Assembly (NCBI RefSeq): GCF_963678635.1
Contig: NC_087062.1
Span: 18,031,789 to 18,095,788, forward strand
DNA length: 64,000 nucleotides
Reading direction: 5' to 3'
Origin: Symsagittifera roscoffensis
Lineage: Eukaryota; Xenacoelomorpha; Acoela; Convolutidae
How positions within the stretch are numbered: the stretch's first letter is position 1; the number at the start of each line of letters is the position of its first letter. The translations under genes and the position numbers were made by a program. The notes below the pieces were generated by a model, which saw only the letters and a list, made by a program, of their open reading frames with translations, was not told the DNA's origin and made no database searches. Shown piece after piece: positions 24,545-37,900 of this stretch.

Positions 24545-26826
24545 TTGCTCATTATTCTAATGAGTAATGAAGTGGGTTAGTTTTTACTCCTGATCAATTG
24601 TCTTGATTTGTTCAGTTTTGTGATGTTTAAAGTGCACCACCGTTTGATAAATGATACAAACAACTTCAACTGATTGATTACTTTCTGGTTGTTTTTATAT
24701 TCGACTTGCTGTCTCATTCCGAGATGTGATCCTCCACGTTGCTCATAATTATAATGAGTTTTGTAGTAGGCTGTCATTTACTCCGAATGAATTTGCTGGA
24801 GTTTGTTCAGCTTTGTGATGTTTAAAATGCACCACCCATTGATAAGTGATACAAACTACCTCAATTGATTGATTGCTTTTAGGTTATTTTTTGTTTGCAT
24901 TGCAGTCTAGTTCGACGAAGTGATGCTCCAAGTTGCTCATAATTATGACTCCTGATCAATTGTCTTGATTTGTTCAGTTTTGTGATGTTTAAAGTGCACC
25001 ACCGTTTGATAAATGATACAAACAACTTCAACTGATTGATTACTTTCTGGTTGTTTTTATTTATATTCGACTTGCTGTCTCATTCGGAGATGTAATCCTC
25101 CACGTTGCTCATAATTATAATGAGTTTTGTATTAGGCTGTCATTTACTCCGAATGAATTTGCTGGAGTTTAATCAGCTTTGTGATATTTAAAATGCACCA
25201 CCGTTTGATTAGTGATACAAACTACCTCAACTGATTGATTGCTTTTTAGGTGATTTTTTGTTTGCTTTGCAGTCTAGTTCGACGAAGTGATCCTCCATGT
25301 TGCTCATTATTCTAATGAGTAATGAAGTGGGTTAGTTTTTACTCCTGATCAATTGTCTTGATTTGTTCAGTTTTGTGATGTTTAAAGTGCACCACCGTTT
25401 GATAAATGATACAAACAACTTCAACTGATTGATTACTTTCTGGTTGTTTTTATATTCGACTTGCTGTCTCATTCCGAGATGTGATCCTCCACGTTGCTCA
25501 TAATTATAATGAGTTTTGTAGTAGGCTGTCATTTACTCCGAATGAATTTGCTGGAGTTTGTTCAGCTTTGTGATGTTTAAAATGCACCACCCATTGATAA
25601 GTGATACAAACTACCTCAATTGATTGATTGCTTTTTAGGTTATTTTTTGTTTGCATTGCAGTCTAGTTCGACGAAGTGATGCTCCAAGTTGCTCATAATT
25701 ATGACTCCTGATCAATTGTCTTGATTTGTTCAGTTTTTGATGTTTGAAATGCACCACCGTTTGATAAGTAATGCAAACAACTTCATCGGATTGATTACTT
25801 TCTGGTTGTTTTTTATTCGCTTTTCTGTCTAATTCGGAGATGTGATCCTCCACGTTGCTCATAATTATAATGAGTTTTGTGGTAGGCTGTCCTTTACTCC
25901 GAATGAATTTGCTGGAGTTTGTTCAGCTTTGTGATGTTTAAAATGCACCACCGTTTGATTAGTGATACAAACTACCGCAACTGATTGATTGCTTTTTAGG
26001 TGATTTTTTGTTTGCATTGCAGTCTAGTTCGACGAAGTGACCCTCCATGTTGCTCATTATTCTAATGAGTAATGAAGTGGGTTAGTTTTTACTCCTGATC
26101 AATTGTCTTGATTTGTTCAGTTTTGTGATGTTTAAAGTGCACCACCGTTTGATAAATGATACAAACAACTTCAACTGATTGATTTCTTTCCGGTTGTTTT
26201 TTATTCGCTTTTCTGTCTAATTCGGAGATGTGATCCTCCACGTTGCTCATAATTATAATGAGTTTTGTGGTAGGCTGTCCTTTACTCCGAATGAATTTGC
26301 TGGAGTTTGTTCAGCTTTGTGATGTTTAAAATGCACCTCCGTTTGATTAGTGATACAAGCTACCTCAACTGATTGATTGCTTTTTAGGTGATTTTTTGTT
26401 TGCATTGCAGTCTAGTTCGACGAAGTGACCCTCCATGTTGCTCATTATTCTAATGAGTAATGAAGTGGGTTAGTTTTTACTCCTGATCAATTGTCTTGAT
26501 TTGTTCAGTTTTGTGATGTTTAAAGTGCACCACCGTTTGATAAATGATACAAACAACTTCAACTGATTGATTTCTTTCCGGTTGTTTTTATATTCGACTT
26601 GCTGTCTCATTCGGAGATGTGATCCTCCACGTTGCTCATAATTATAATGAGTTTTGTGATAGGCTGTCCTTTACTCCGAATGAATTTGCTGGAGTTTGTT
26701 CAGCTTTGTGATGTTTAAAATGCACCACTGTTTGATTAGTGATACAAACTACCTCAACTGATTGATTGCTTTTTAGGTGTTTTTTAGATTGTTTTGCATT
26801 CTAGTTCGACGAAGTGGTCCTCCACG
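24545..26826 (+). repeat. A-B-C'-B / A-B-C-B' units and A-B' dimers
   Basis: A starts are near 24545, 25300, 26050 and 26438. The first unit is 755 bp because the C' tail carries a 5 bp insertion (TTTATTTATATTCG), also present near 24300. In the 25300 unit D is replaced by B', a B variant reading GTGGTAGGCTGTCCTTTACT. Two A-B' dimers follow. The tail of the last B' changes to 5'-family sequence from about 26776. Confidence 0.8.
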
Positions 26827-27110
26827 TTGCTCATTATTCTAATGGTTAATCAAGTGGGTTGGTTTTTACTCCTGATCAATTGTCTTGTTTTGTTCAGTTT
26901 GTGATGTTTAAAATGCAACACCGTTTGGTAAGTGATACAAACAACTTCATCTGATTGATCAGTTTCCGCTTGTTAATTTAATCACCTTGCTGTTTATTTC
27001 GGAGATTTGACCCTCTGCGTTGCTCATAATTATAATGAGTTTTGTAGTAGGCTGGTATTTACTCCTGATGAAATTGCTGGATTTTTTTCAGCTTTGTGAT
27101 GTTTAAAATG
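26776..27110 (+). repeat. Island of 5'-type monomers inside the 3' family
   Basis: A GGTGTTTTTTAGATTGTTTT tail, TCTAGTTCGACGAAGTGGTC, a degenerate alpha monomer (26827-~27019) and a head reading GTAGTAGGCTGGTATTTACT resemble 1610-1940 and 3490-3830 more than their neighbours. Private substitutions suggest this is an old copy, not a recent insertion. Confidence 0.75.
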
Positions 27111-27214
27111 AACCACTGTTTGATTAGTGATACAAACTACCTCAACTGATTGATTGCTTTTTAGGTGATTTTTTGTTTGCTTTGCAGTCTAGTTCGACGA
27201 AGTGATCCTCCATG

Positions 27215-28714
27215 TTGCTCATTATTCTAATGAGTAATGAAGTGGGTTAGTTTTTACTCCTGATCAATTGTCTTGATTTGTTCAGTTTTGTGATGTTTAA
27301 AGTGCACCACCGTTTGATAAATGATACAAACAACTTCAACTGATTGATTACTTTCTGGTTGTTTTTATATTCGACTTGCTGTCTCATTCGGAGATGTGAT
27401 CCTCCACGTTGCTCATAATTATAATGAGTTTTGTAGTAGGCTGTCATTTACTCCGAATGAATTTGCTGGAGTTTGTTCAGCTTTGTGATGTTTAAAATGC
27501 ACCACCCATTGATAAGTGACACGAACTACCTCAATTGATTGATTGCTTTTTAGGTTATTTTTTGTTTGCATTGCAGTCTAGTTCGACGAAGTGATGCTCC
27601 AAGTTGCTCATAATTATGACTCCTGATCAATTGTCTTGATTTGTTCAGTTTTTGATGTTTGAAATGCACCACCGTTTGATAAGTAATGCAAACAACTTCA
27701 TCGGATTGATTACTTTCTGGTTGTTTTTTATTCGCTTTTCTGTCTAATTCGGAGATGTGATCCTCCACGTTGCTCATAATTATAATGAGTTTTGTGGTAG
27801 GCTGTCCTTTACTCCGAATGAATTCGCTGGAGTTTGTTCAGCTTTGTGATGTTTAAAATGCACCACCGTTTGATTAGTGATACAAACTACCTCAACTGAT
27901 TGATTGTTCTTTAGGTGATTTTTTGTTTGCATTGTAGTCTAGTTCGACGAAGTGATCCTCCATGTTGCTCATTATTCTAATGAGTAATGAAGTGGGTTAG
28001 TTTTTACTCCTGATCAATTGTCTTGATTTGTTCAGTTTTGTGATGTTTAAAGTGCACCACCGTTTGATAAATGATACAAACAACTTCAACTGATTGATTA
28101 CTTTCTGGTTGTTTTTATATTCGACTTGCTGTCTCATTCGGAGATGTGATCCTCCACGTTGCTCATAATTATAATGAGTTTTGTAGTAGGCTGTCATTTA
28201 CTCCGAATGAATTTGCTGGAGTTTGTTCAGCTTTGTGATGTTTAAAATGCACCACCCATTGATAAGTGACACAAACTACCTCAATTGATTGATTGCTTTT
28301 TAGGTTATTTTTTGTTTGCATTGCAGTCTAGTTCGACGAAGTGATGCTCCAAGTTGCTCATAATTATGACTCCTGATCAATTGTCTTGATTTGTTCAGTT
28401 TTTGATGTTTGAAATGCACCACCGTTTGATAAGTAATGCAAACAACTTCATCGGATTGATTACTTTCTGGTTGTTTTTTATTCGCTTTTCTGTCTAATTC
28501 GGAGATGTGATCCTCCACGTTGCTCATAATTATAATGAGTTTTGTGGTAGGCTGTCCTTTACTCCGAATGAATTTGCTGGAGTTTGTTCAGCTTTGTGAT
28601 GTTTAAAATGCACCACCGTTTGATTAGTGATACAAACTACCTCAACTGATTGATTGTTCTTTAGGTGATTTTTTGTTTGCATTGCAGTCTAGTTCGACGA
28701 AGTGATCCTCCATG
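27215..28714 (+). repeat. Two A-B-C-B' units (2 x 750 bp)
   Basis: A starts are at 27215, 27965 and 28715, with the same order in both units. B' (GTGGTAGGCTGTCCTTTACT) stands where D stands in the standard 4-mer. The length still totals 750 bp. Confidence 0.87.
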
Positions 28715-29463
28715 TTGCTCATTATTCTAATGAGTACTGAAGTGGGTTAGTTTTTACTCCTGATCAATTGTCTTGATTTGTTCAGTTTTGTGATGTTTAA
28801 AGTGCACTACCGTTTGATAAATGATACAAACAACTTCAACTGATTGATTACTTTCTGGTTGTTTTTATATTCGACTTGCTGTCTCATTCGGAGATGTGAT
28901 CCTCCACGATGCTCATAATTATAATGAGTTTTGTAGTAGGCTGTCATTTACTCCGAATGAATTTGCTGGAGTTTGTTCAGCTTTGTGATGTTTAAAATGC
29001 AACACCGTTTGATAAGTGATACAAACTACCTCAATTGATTGATTGTTTTTAGGTGATTTTTTGTTTGCATAGCAGTCTAGTTCGACGAAGTGATGCTCCA
29101 AGTTGCTCATAATTATGACTCCTGATCAATTGTCTTGATTTGTTCAGTTTTTGATGTTTGAAATGCACCACCGTTTGATAAGTAATGCAAACAACTTCAT
29201 CGGATTGATTATTTTCTGGTTGTTATTTTATTCGCCTTTCTGTCTAATTCGGAGATGTGATCCTCCATGTCGCTCATTATTATATTGAGTAATGAAATGG
29301 GTTGGCTGTTACTCCTTTTGAATGGGCTTGATTTGTTCAGCTTTGTGATGTTTCAAATGCACCACCGTTTGATTAGTGATACAAATTACCTCAACTGATT
29401 GATTGCTTTTTAGGTGAGTTTTTGTTTGCATTGCAGTCTAGTTCGACGAAGTGATCCTCCATG
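28715..29463 (+). repeat. 4-mer A-B-C-D (749 bp)
   Basis: Starts are near 28715, 28909, 29103 and 29270. The D monomer carries the variant GATGTTTCAAATGCACC, which tags the D monomers of the next 4 kb. Confidence 0.85.
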
Positions 29464-31907
29464 TTGCTCATTATTCTAATGAGTAATGATGTGGGTTAGT
29501 TTTTACTCCTGATCAATTGTCTTGATTTGTTCAGTTTTGTGATGTTTAAAGTGCACCACCGTTTGATAATTGATACAAACAACTTCAACTGATTGATTTC
29601 TTTCCGGTTGTTTTTATATTCGACTTGCTGTCTCATTCGGAAATGTGATCCTCCACGTTGCTCATAATTATAATGAGTTTTGTGATAGGCTGTCCTTTAC
29701 TCCGAATGAATTTGCTGGAGTTTGTTCAGCTTTGTAATGTTTAAAATGCACCACTGTTTGATTAGTGGTACAAACTACCTCAACTGATTGATTGCTCTTT
29801 AGGTGATTTTTTGTTTGCATTGCAGTCTAGTTCGACGAAGTGATCCTCCATGTTGCTCATTATTCTAATGAGTAATGAAGTGGGTTAGTTTTTACTCCTG
29901 ATCAATTGTCTTGATTTGTTCAGTTTTGTGATGTTTAAAGTGCACTACCGTTTGATAAATGATACAAACAACTTCAACTGATTGATTACTTTCTGGTTGT
30001 TTTTATATTCGACTTGCTGTCTCATTCGGAGATGTGATCCTCCACGTTGCTCATAATTATAATGAGTTTTGTAGTAGGCTGTCATTTACTCCGAATGAAT
30101 TTGCTGGAGTTTGTTCAGCTTTGTGGTGTTTAAAATGCACCACCGTTTGATAAGTGATACAAACTACCTCAATTGATTGATTGTTTTTTAGGTGATTTTT
30201 TGTTTGCATAGCAGTCTAGTTCGACGAAGTGATGCTCCAAGTTGCTCATAATTATGACTCCTGATCAATTGTCTTGATTTGTTCAGTTTTTGATGTTTGA
30301 AATGCACCACCGTTTGATAAGTAATGCAAACAACTTCATCGGATTGATTATTTTCTGGTTAATATTTTATTCGCCTTTCTGTCTAATTCGGAGATGTGAT
30401 CCTCCATGTCGCTCATTATTATATTGAGTAATGAAATGGGTTGGCTGTTACTCCTTTTGAATGGGCTTGATTTGTTCAGCTTTGTGATGTTTCAAATGCA
30501 CCACCGTTTGATTAGTGATACAAATTACCTCAACTGATTGATTGCTTTTTAGGTGATTTTTTGTTTGCATTGCAGTCTAGTTCGACGAAGTGATCCTCCA
30601 TGTTGCTCATTATTTTAATGAGTAATGATGTGGGTTAGTTTTTACTCCTGATCAATTGTCTTGATTTGTTCAGTTTTGTGATGTTTAAAGTGCACCACCG
30701 TTTGATAATTGATACAAACAACTTCAACTGATTGATTACTTTCTGGTTGTTTTTATATTCGACTTGCTGTCTCATTCGGAGATGTAATCCTCCACGTGCT
30801 CATAATTATAATGAGTTTTGTATTAGGCTGTCATTTACTCCGAATGAATTAGCTGGAGTTTGTTCAGCTTTGTGATGTTTAAAATGCACCACCCATTGAT
30901 AAGTGATACAAACTACCTCAATTGATTGATTGTTTTTTAGGTGATTTTTTGTTTGCATAGCAGTCTAGTTCGACGAAGTGATGCTCCAAGTTGCTCATAA
31001 TTATGACTCCTGATCAATTGTCTTGATTTGTTCAGTTTTTGATGTTTGAAATGCACCACCGTTTGATAAGTAATGCAAACAACTTCATCGGATTGATTAT
31101 TTTCTGGTTAATATTTTATTCGCCTTTCTGTCTAATTCGGAGATGTGATCCTCCATGTCGCTCATTATTATATTGAGTAATGAAATGGGTTGGCTGTTAC
31201 TCCTTTTGAATGGGCTTGATTTGTTCAGCTTTGTGATGTTTCAAATGCACCACCGTTTGATTAGTGATACAAATTACCTCAACTGATTGATTGCTTTTTA
31301 GGTGATTTTTTGTTTGCATTGCAGTCTAGTTCGACGAAGTGATCCTCCATGTTGCTCATTATTCTAATGAGTAATGATGTGGGTTAATTTTTACTCCTGA
31401 TCAATTGTCTTGATTTGTTCAGTTTTGTGATGTTTAAAGTGCACCACCGTTTGATAATTGATACAAACAACTTCAACTGATTGATTACTTTCTGGTTGTT
31501 TTTATATTCGACTTGCTGTCTCATTCGGAGATGTAATCCTCCACGTGCTCATAATTATAATGAGTTTTGTATTAGGCTGTCATTTACTCCGAATGAATTA
31601 GCTGGAGTTTGTTCAGCTTTGTGATGTTTAAAATGCACCACCCATTGATAAGTGATACAAACTACCTCAATTGATTGATTGCTTTTTAGGTGATTTTTTG
31701 TTTGCATTGCAGTCTAGTTCGACGAAGTGATGCTCGAAGTTGCTCATAATTATGACTCCTGATCAATTGTCTTGATTTGTTCAGCTTTGTGATGTTTCAA
31801 ATGCACCACCGTTTGATTAGTGATACAAATTACCTCAACTGATTGATTGCTTTTTAGGTGAGTTTTTGTTTGCATTGCAGTCTAGTTCGACGAAGTGATC
31901 CTCCATG
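29464..31907 (+). repeat. 13-mer block, copy 1 (2444 bp)
   Basis: The order is A-B'-A-B-C-D-A-B-C-D-A-B-C/D. The block repeats from 31908 with an offset of 2444 bp, seen from several private markers: the B' core TTTGTAATG (29731 and 32175), the D variant TTTCAAATGC (30491 and 32935), and a B head missing one T and reading CCACGTGCTCAT. Confidence 0.87.
31740..31907 (+). repeat. C/D hybrid short monomer (168 bp)
   Basis: The C head with its 26 bp deletion switches to D sequence at the shared CTTGATTTGTTCAG and continues as the D variant TTTCAAATGC. It accounts for the 556 bp spacing of this marker where 749 bp would be expected, and it ends copy 1 of the 13-mer. Confidence 0.83.
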
Positions 31908-33480
31908 TTGCTCATTATTCTAATGAGTAATGATGTGGGTTAGTTTTTACTCCTGATCAATTGTCTTGATTTGTTCAGTTTTGTGATGTTTAAAGTGCAC
32001 CACCGTTTGATAATTGATACAAACAACTTCAACTGATTGATTTCTTTCCGGTTGTTTTTATATTCGACTTGCTGTCTCATTCGGAGATGTGATCCTCCAC
32101 GTTGCTCATAATTATAATGAGTTTTGTGATAGGCTGTCCTTTACTCCGAATGAATTTGCTGGAGTTTGTTCAGCTTTGTAATGTTTAAAATGCACCACTG
32201 TTTGATTAGTGGTACAAACTACCTCAACTGATTGATTGCTCTTTAGGTGATTTTTTGTTTGCATTGCAGTCTAGTTCGACGAAGTGATCCTCCATGTTGC
32301 TCATTATTCTAATGAGTAATGAAGTGGGTTAGTTTTTACTCCTGATCAATTGTCTTGATTTGTTCAGTTTTGTGATGTTTAAAGTGCACTACCGTTTGAT
32401 AAATGATACAAACAACTTCAACTGATTGATTACTTTCTGGTTGTTTTTATATTCGACTTGCTGTCTCATTCGGAGATGTGATCCTCCACGTTGCTCATAA
32501 TTATAATGAGTTTTGTAGTAGGCTGTCATTTACTCCGAATGAATTTGCTGGAGTTTGTTCAGCTTTGTGATGTTTAAAATGCACCACCGTTTGATAAGTG
32601 ATACAAACTACCTCAATTGATTGATTGTTTTTTAGGTGATTTTTTGTTTGCATAGCAGTCTAGTTCGACGAAGTGATGCTCCAAGTTGCTCATAATTATG
32701 ACTCCTGATCAATTGTCTTGATTTGTTCAGTTTTTGATGTTTGAAATGCACCACCGTTTGATAAGTAATGCAAACAACTTCATCGGATTGATTATTTTCT
32801 GGTTAATATTTTATTCGCCTTTCTGTCTAATTCGGAGATGTGATCCTCCATGTCGCTCATTATTATATTGAGTAATGAAATGGGTTGGCTGTTACTCCTT
32901 TTGAATGGGCTTGATTTGTTCAGCTTTGTGATGTTTCAAATGCACCACCGTTTGATTAGTGATACAAATTACCTCAACTGATTGATTGCTTTTTAGGTGA
33001 TTTTTTGTTTGCATTGCAGTCTAGTTCGACGAAGTGATCCTCCATGTTGCTCATTATTCTAATGAGTAATGATGTGGGTTAGTTTTTACTCCTGATCAAT
33101 TGTCTTGATTTGTTCAGTTTTGTGATGTTTAAAGTGCACCACCGTTTGATAATTGATACAAACAACTTCAACTGATTGATTACTTTCTGGTTGTTTTTAT
33201 ATTCGACTTGCTGTCTCATTCGGAGATGTAATCCTCCACGTGCTCATAATTATAATGAGTTTTGTATTAGGCTGTCATTTACTCCGAATGAATTAGCTGG
33301 AGTTTGTTCAGCTTTGTGATGTTTAAAATGCACCACCCATTGATAAGTGATACAAACTACCTCAATTGATTGATTGCTTTTTAGGTGATTTTTTGTTTGC
33401 ATTGCAGTCTAGTTCGACGAAGTGATGCTCGAAGTTGCTCATAATTATGACTCCTGATCAATTGTCTTGATTTGTTCAGT
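31908..33480 (+). repeat. 13-mer block, copy 2 (first ~1.57 kb only)
   Basis: It repeats the first nine monomers of 29464-31907 in order. It departs in the next C monomer, where GAAATGCAGCATCGTTGGAT replaces the expected core. Confidence 0.84.
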
Positions 33481-34934
33481 TTTTGATGTTTGAAATGCAG
33501 CATCGTTGGATAAGTAATGCAAACAACTTCATGGGATTGATCACTTTCTGGTTGTTATTTTATTCGCCTTTCTGTCTAATTCGGAGATGTGATCCTCCAT
33601 GTCGCTCATTATTATAATGAGTAATGAATTGGGTTGGCTGTTGCTCCTTTTGAATGGGCTTGATTTGTTCAGCTTTGTGATGTTTAAAATGCACCACCGT
33701 TTGATGAGTGATACAAAGTACCTCAACTGGTTGATTGCTTTTTAGGTGATTTTTTGTTTGCTTTGCAGTCTAGTTCGACGAAGTGATCCTCCATGTTGCT
33801 CATTATTCTAATGAGTAATGAAGTAGGTTAGTTTTTACTCCTGATCAATTGTCTTGATTTGTTCAGTTTTGTGATGTTTAAAGTGCACCACCGTTTGATA
33901 AATGATACAAACAACTTCAACTGATTGATTACTTTCTGGTTGTTTTTATATTCGACTTGCTGTCTCATTCGGAGATGTAATCCTCCACGTTGCTCATAAT
34001 TATAATGAGTTTTGTATTAGGCTGTCATTTACTCCGAATGAATTAGCTGGAGTTTGTTCAGCTTTGTGATGTTTAAAATGCACCACCCATTGATAAGTGA
34101 TACAAACTACCTCAATTGATTGATTGCTTTTTAGGTGATTTTTTGTTTGCATTGCAGTCTAGTTCGACGAAGTGATGCTCGAAGTTGCTCATAAATATGA
34201 CTCCTGATCAATTGTCTTGATTTGTTCAGTTTTTGATGTTTGAAATGCAGCATCGTTGGATAAGTAATGCAAACAACTTCATGGGATTGATCACTTTCTG
34301 GTTGTAATTTTATTCGCCCTTCTGTCTAATTCGGAGATGTGATCCTCCATGTCGCTCATTATTATATTGAGTAATGAATTGGGTTGGCTGTTGCTCCTTT
34401 TGAATGGGCTTGATTTGTTCAGCTTTGTGATGTTTAAAATGCACCACCGTTTGATGAGTGATACAAAGTACCTCAACTGATTGATTGCTTTTTAGGTGAT
34501 TTTTTGTTTGCTTTGCAGTCTAGTTCGACGAAGTGATCCTCCATGTTGCTCATTATTCTAATGAGTAATGAAGTGGGTTAGTTTTTACTCCTGATCAGTT
34601 GTCTTGATTTGTTCAGTTTTGTGATGTTTAAAGTGCACCACCGTTTGATAAATGATACAAACAACTTCAACTGATTGATTACTTTCTCGTTGTTTTTATA
34701 TTCGACTTGCTGTCTCATTCGGAGATGTGATCCTCCACGTTGCTCATAATTAAAATGAGTTTTGTAGTAGGCTGTCATTTACTCCGAATGAATTAGCTGG
34801 AGTTTGTTCAGCTTTGTGATGTTTAAAATGCACCACCCATTGATAAGTGATACAAACTACCTCAATTGATTGATTGCTTTTTAGGTGATTTTTTGTTTGC
34901 ATTGCAGTCTAGTTCGACGAAGTGATGCTCCAAG
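33435..34934 (+). repeat. Two C-D-A-B units (2 x 750 bp)
   Basis: C starts are at 33435 and 34185. Both C monomers share GAAATGCAGCATCGTTGGAT and the following CATGGGATTGATCACTTTCT. Both are preceded by a B ending GATGCTCGAAG. The few differences include TAATTTTATTCGCCC against TTATTTTATTCGCCT. Confidence 0.87.
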
Positions 34935-37900
34935 TTGCTTTGCTCATAATTATGACTCCTGATCAATTGTCTTGATTTGTTCAGTTTTTGATGTTTGAAA
35001 TGCACCACCGTTTGATAAGTAATGCAATCAACTTCATCGGATTGATTACTTTCTGGTTGTTTTTTTATTCACTTTTCTGTCTAATTCGGAGATGTGATCC
35101 TACACGTTGCTCATAATTATAATGAGTTTTGTGGTAGGCTGTCCTTTACTCCGAATGAATTTGCTGGAGTTTGTTCAGCTTTGTGATGTTTAAATTGCAC
35201 CACCGTTTGATTAGTGATACAAACTACCTCAACTGATTGGTTGCTTTTTAGGTGATTTTTTGTTTGCATTGCAGTCTAGTTCGACGAAGTGACCCTCCAT
35301 GTTGCTCATTATTCTAATGAGTAATGAAGTGGGTTATTTTTTACTCCTGATCAATTGTCTTGATTTGTTCAGTTTTGTGATGTTTAAAGTGCACCACCGT
35401 TTGATAAATGATACAAACAACTTCAACTGATTGATTTCTTTCCAGTTGTTTTTATATTCGACTTGCTGTCTCATTCGGAGATGTGATCCTCCACGTTGCT
35501 CATAATTATAATGAGTTTTGTGGTAGGCTGTCCTTTACTCCGAATGAATTAGCTGGAGTTTGTTCAGCTTTGTGATGTTTAAAATGCACCACCGTTTGAT
35601 TAGTGATACAAACTACCTCAACTGATTGATTGCTTTTTAGGTGATTTTTTGTTTGCATTGCAGTCTAGTTCGACGAAGTGATGCTCCAAGTTGCTCATAA
35701 TTATGACTCCTGATCAATTGTCTTGATTTGTTCAGTTTTTGATGTTTGAAATGCACCACCGTTTGATAAGTAATGCAAACAACTTCATCGGATTGATTAC
35801 TTTCTGGTTGTTATTTTATTCGCCTTTCTGTCTAATTCGGAGATGTGATCCTCCATGTCGCTCATTATTATATGAGTAATGAAATGGGTTGGCTGTTACT
35901 CCTTTTGAATGGGCTTGATTTGTTCAGCTTTGTGATGTTTAAAATGCACCACCGTTTGATGAGTGATACAAACTACCTCAACTGATTGATTGCTTTTTAG
36001 GTGATTTTTTGTTTGCTTTGCAGTCTAGTTCGACGAAGTGATCCCCCATGTTGCTCATTATTCTAATGAGTAATGAAGTGGGTTAGTTTTTACTCCTGAT
36101 CAATTGTCTTGATTTGTTCAGTTTTGTGATGTTTAAAGTGCACCACCGTTTGATAAATGATACAAACAACTTCAATTGATTGATTACTTTCTGGTTGTTT
36201 TTATATTCGACTTGCTGTCTCATTCGGAGATGTGATCCTCCACGTTGCTCATAGTTAAAATGAGTTTTGTAGTAGGCTGTCATTTACTCCGAATGAATTA
36301 GCTGGAGTTTGTTCAGCTTTGTGATGTTTGAAATGCACCACCCATTGATAAGTGATACAAACTACCTCAATTGATTGATTGCTTTTTAGGTGATTTTTTG
36401 TTTGCATTGCAGTCTAGTTCGACGAAGTGATGCTCCAAGTTGCTCATAATTATGACTCCTGATCAATTGTCTTGATTTGTTCAGTTTTTGATGTTTGAAA
36501 TGCACCACCGTTTGATAAGTAATGCAAACAACTTCATCGGATTGATTACTTTCTGGTTGTTTTTTTATTCGCTTTTCTGTCTAATTCGGAGATGTGATCC
36601 TCCACGTTGCTCATAATTATAATGAGTTTTGTGGTAGGCTGTCCTTTACTCCGAATGAATTTGCTGGAGTTTGTTCAGCTTTGTGATGTTTAAAATGCAC
36701 CACCGTATGATTAGTGATACAAACTACCTCAACTGATTGATTGCTTTTTAGGTGATTTTTTGTTTGCATTGCAGTCTAGTTCGACGAAGTGACCCTCCAT
36801 GTTGCTCATTATTTTAATGAGTAATGAAGTGGGTTAGTTTTTACTCCTGATCAATTGTCTTGATTTGTTCAGTTTTGTGATGTTTAAAGTGCACCACCGT
36901 TTGATAAATGATACAAACAACTTCAACTGATTGATTTCTTTCCGGTTGTTTTTATATTCGACTTGCTGTCTCATTCGGAGTTGTGATCCTCCACGTTGCT
37001 CATAATTATAATGAGTTTTGTGGTAGGCTGTCCTTTACTCCGAATGAATTAGCTGGAGTTTGTTCAGCTTTGTGATGTTTAAAAAGCACCACCGTTTGAT
37101 TAGTGATACAAACTACCTCAACTGATTGATTGCTTTTTAGGTGATTTTTTGTTTTCATTGCAGTCTAGTTCGACGAAGTGATTCTCCATGTTGCTCATTA
37201 TTCTAATGAGTAATGAAGTGGGTTAGTTTTTACTCCTGATCAATTTTCTTGTTTCGTTCAGTTTTGTGATGTTTAAAATGCACCACATTTTAAGTGATAC
37301 AAACAACTTAATCTGATTGATTGCTTTCTGGTTGAGATTTTGTTCGCATTGCAGTCTAGTTCGAAGAAGTGATCCTCCAGGTTGCTCATTATTATAATGA
37401 GTAATGAAATAGGTTAGCGGTTACTTTTTTTGAATGGGCTTATTTTGCTCAGCTTTGTGATGTTTAAAATGCACCACCCATTGATAAGTGATACAAACTA
37501 CCTCAATTGATTGATTGCTTTTTAGGTGATTTTTTGTTTGCATTGCAGTCTAGTTCGACGAAGTGATGCTCCAAGTTGCTCATAATTATGACTCCTGATC
37601 AATTGTCTTGATTTGTTCAGTTTTTGATGTTTGAAATGCACCACCGTTTGATAAGTAATGCAAACAACTTCATCGGATTGATTACTTTCTGGTTGTTTTT
37701 TTATTCGCTTTTCTGTCTAATTCGGAGATGTGATCCTCCACGTTGCTCATAATTATAATGAGTTTTGTGGTAGGCTGTCCTTTACTCCGAATGAATTTGC
37801 TGGAGTTTGTTCAGCTTTGTGATGTTTAAAATGCACCACCGTTTGATAAGTGATACAAACTACCTCAACTGATTGATTGCTTTTTAGGTGATTTTTTGTT

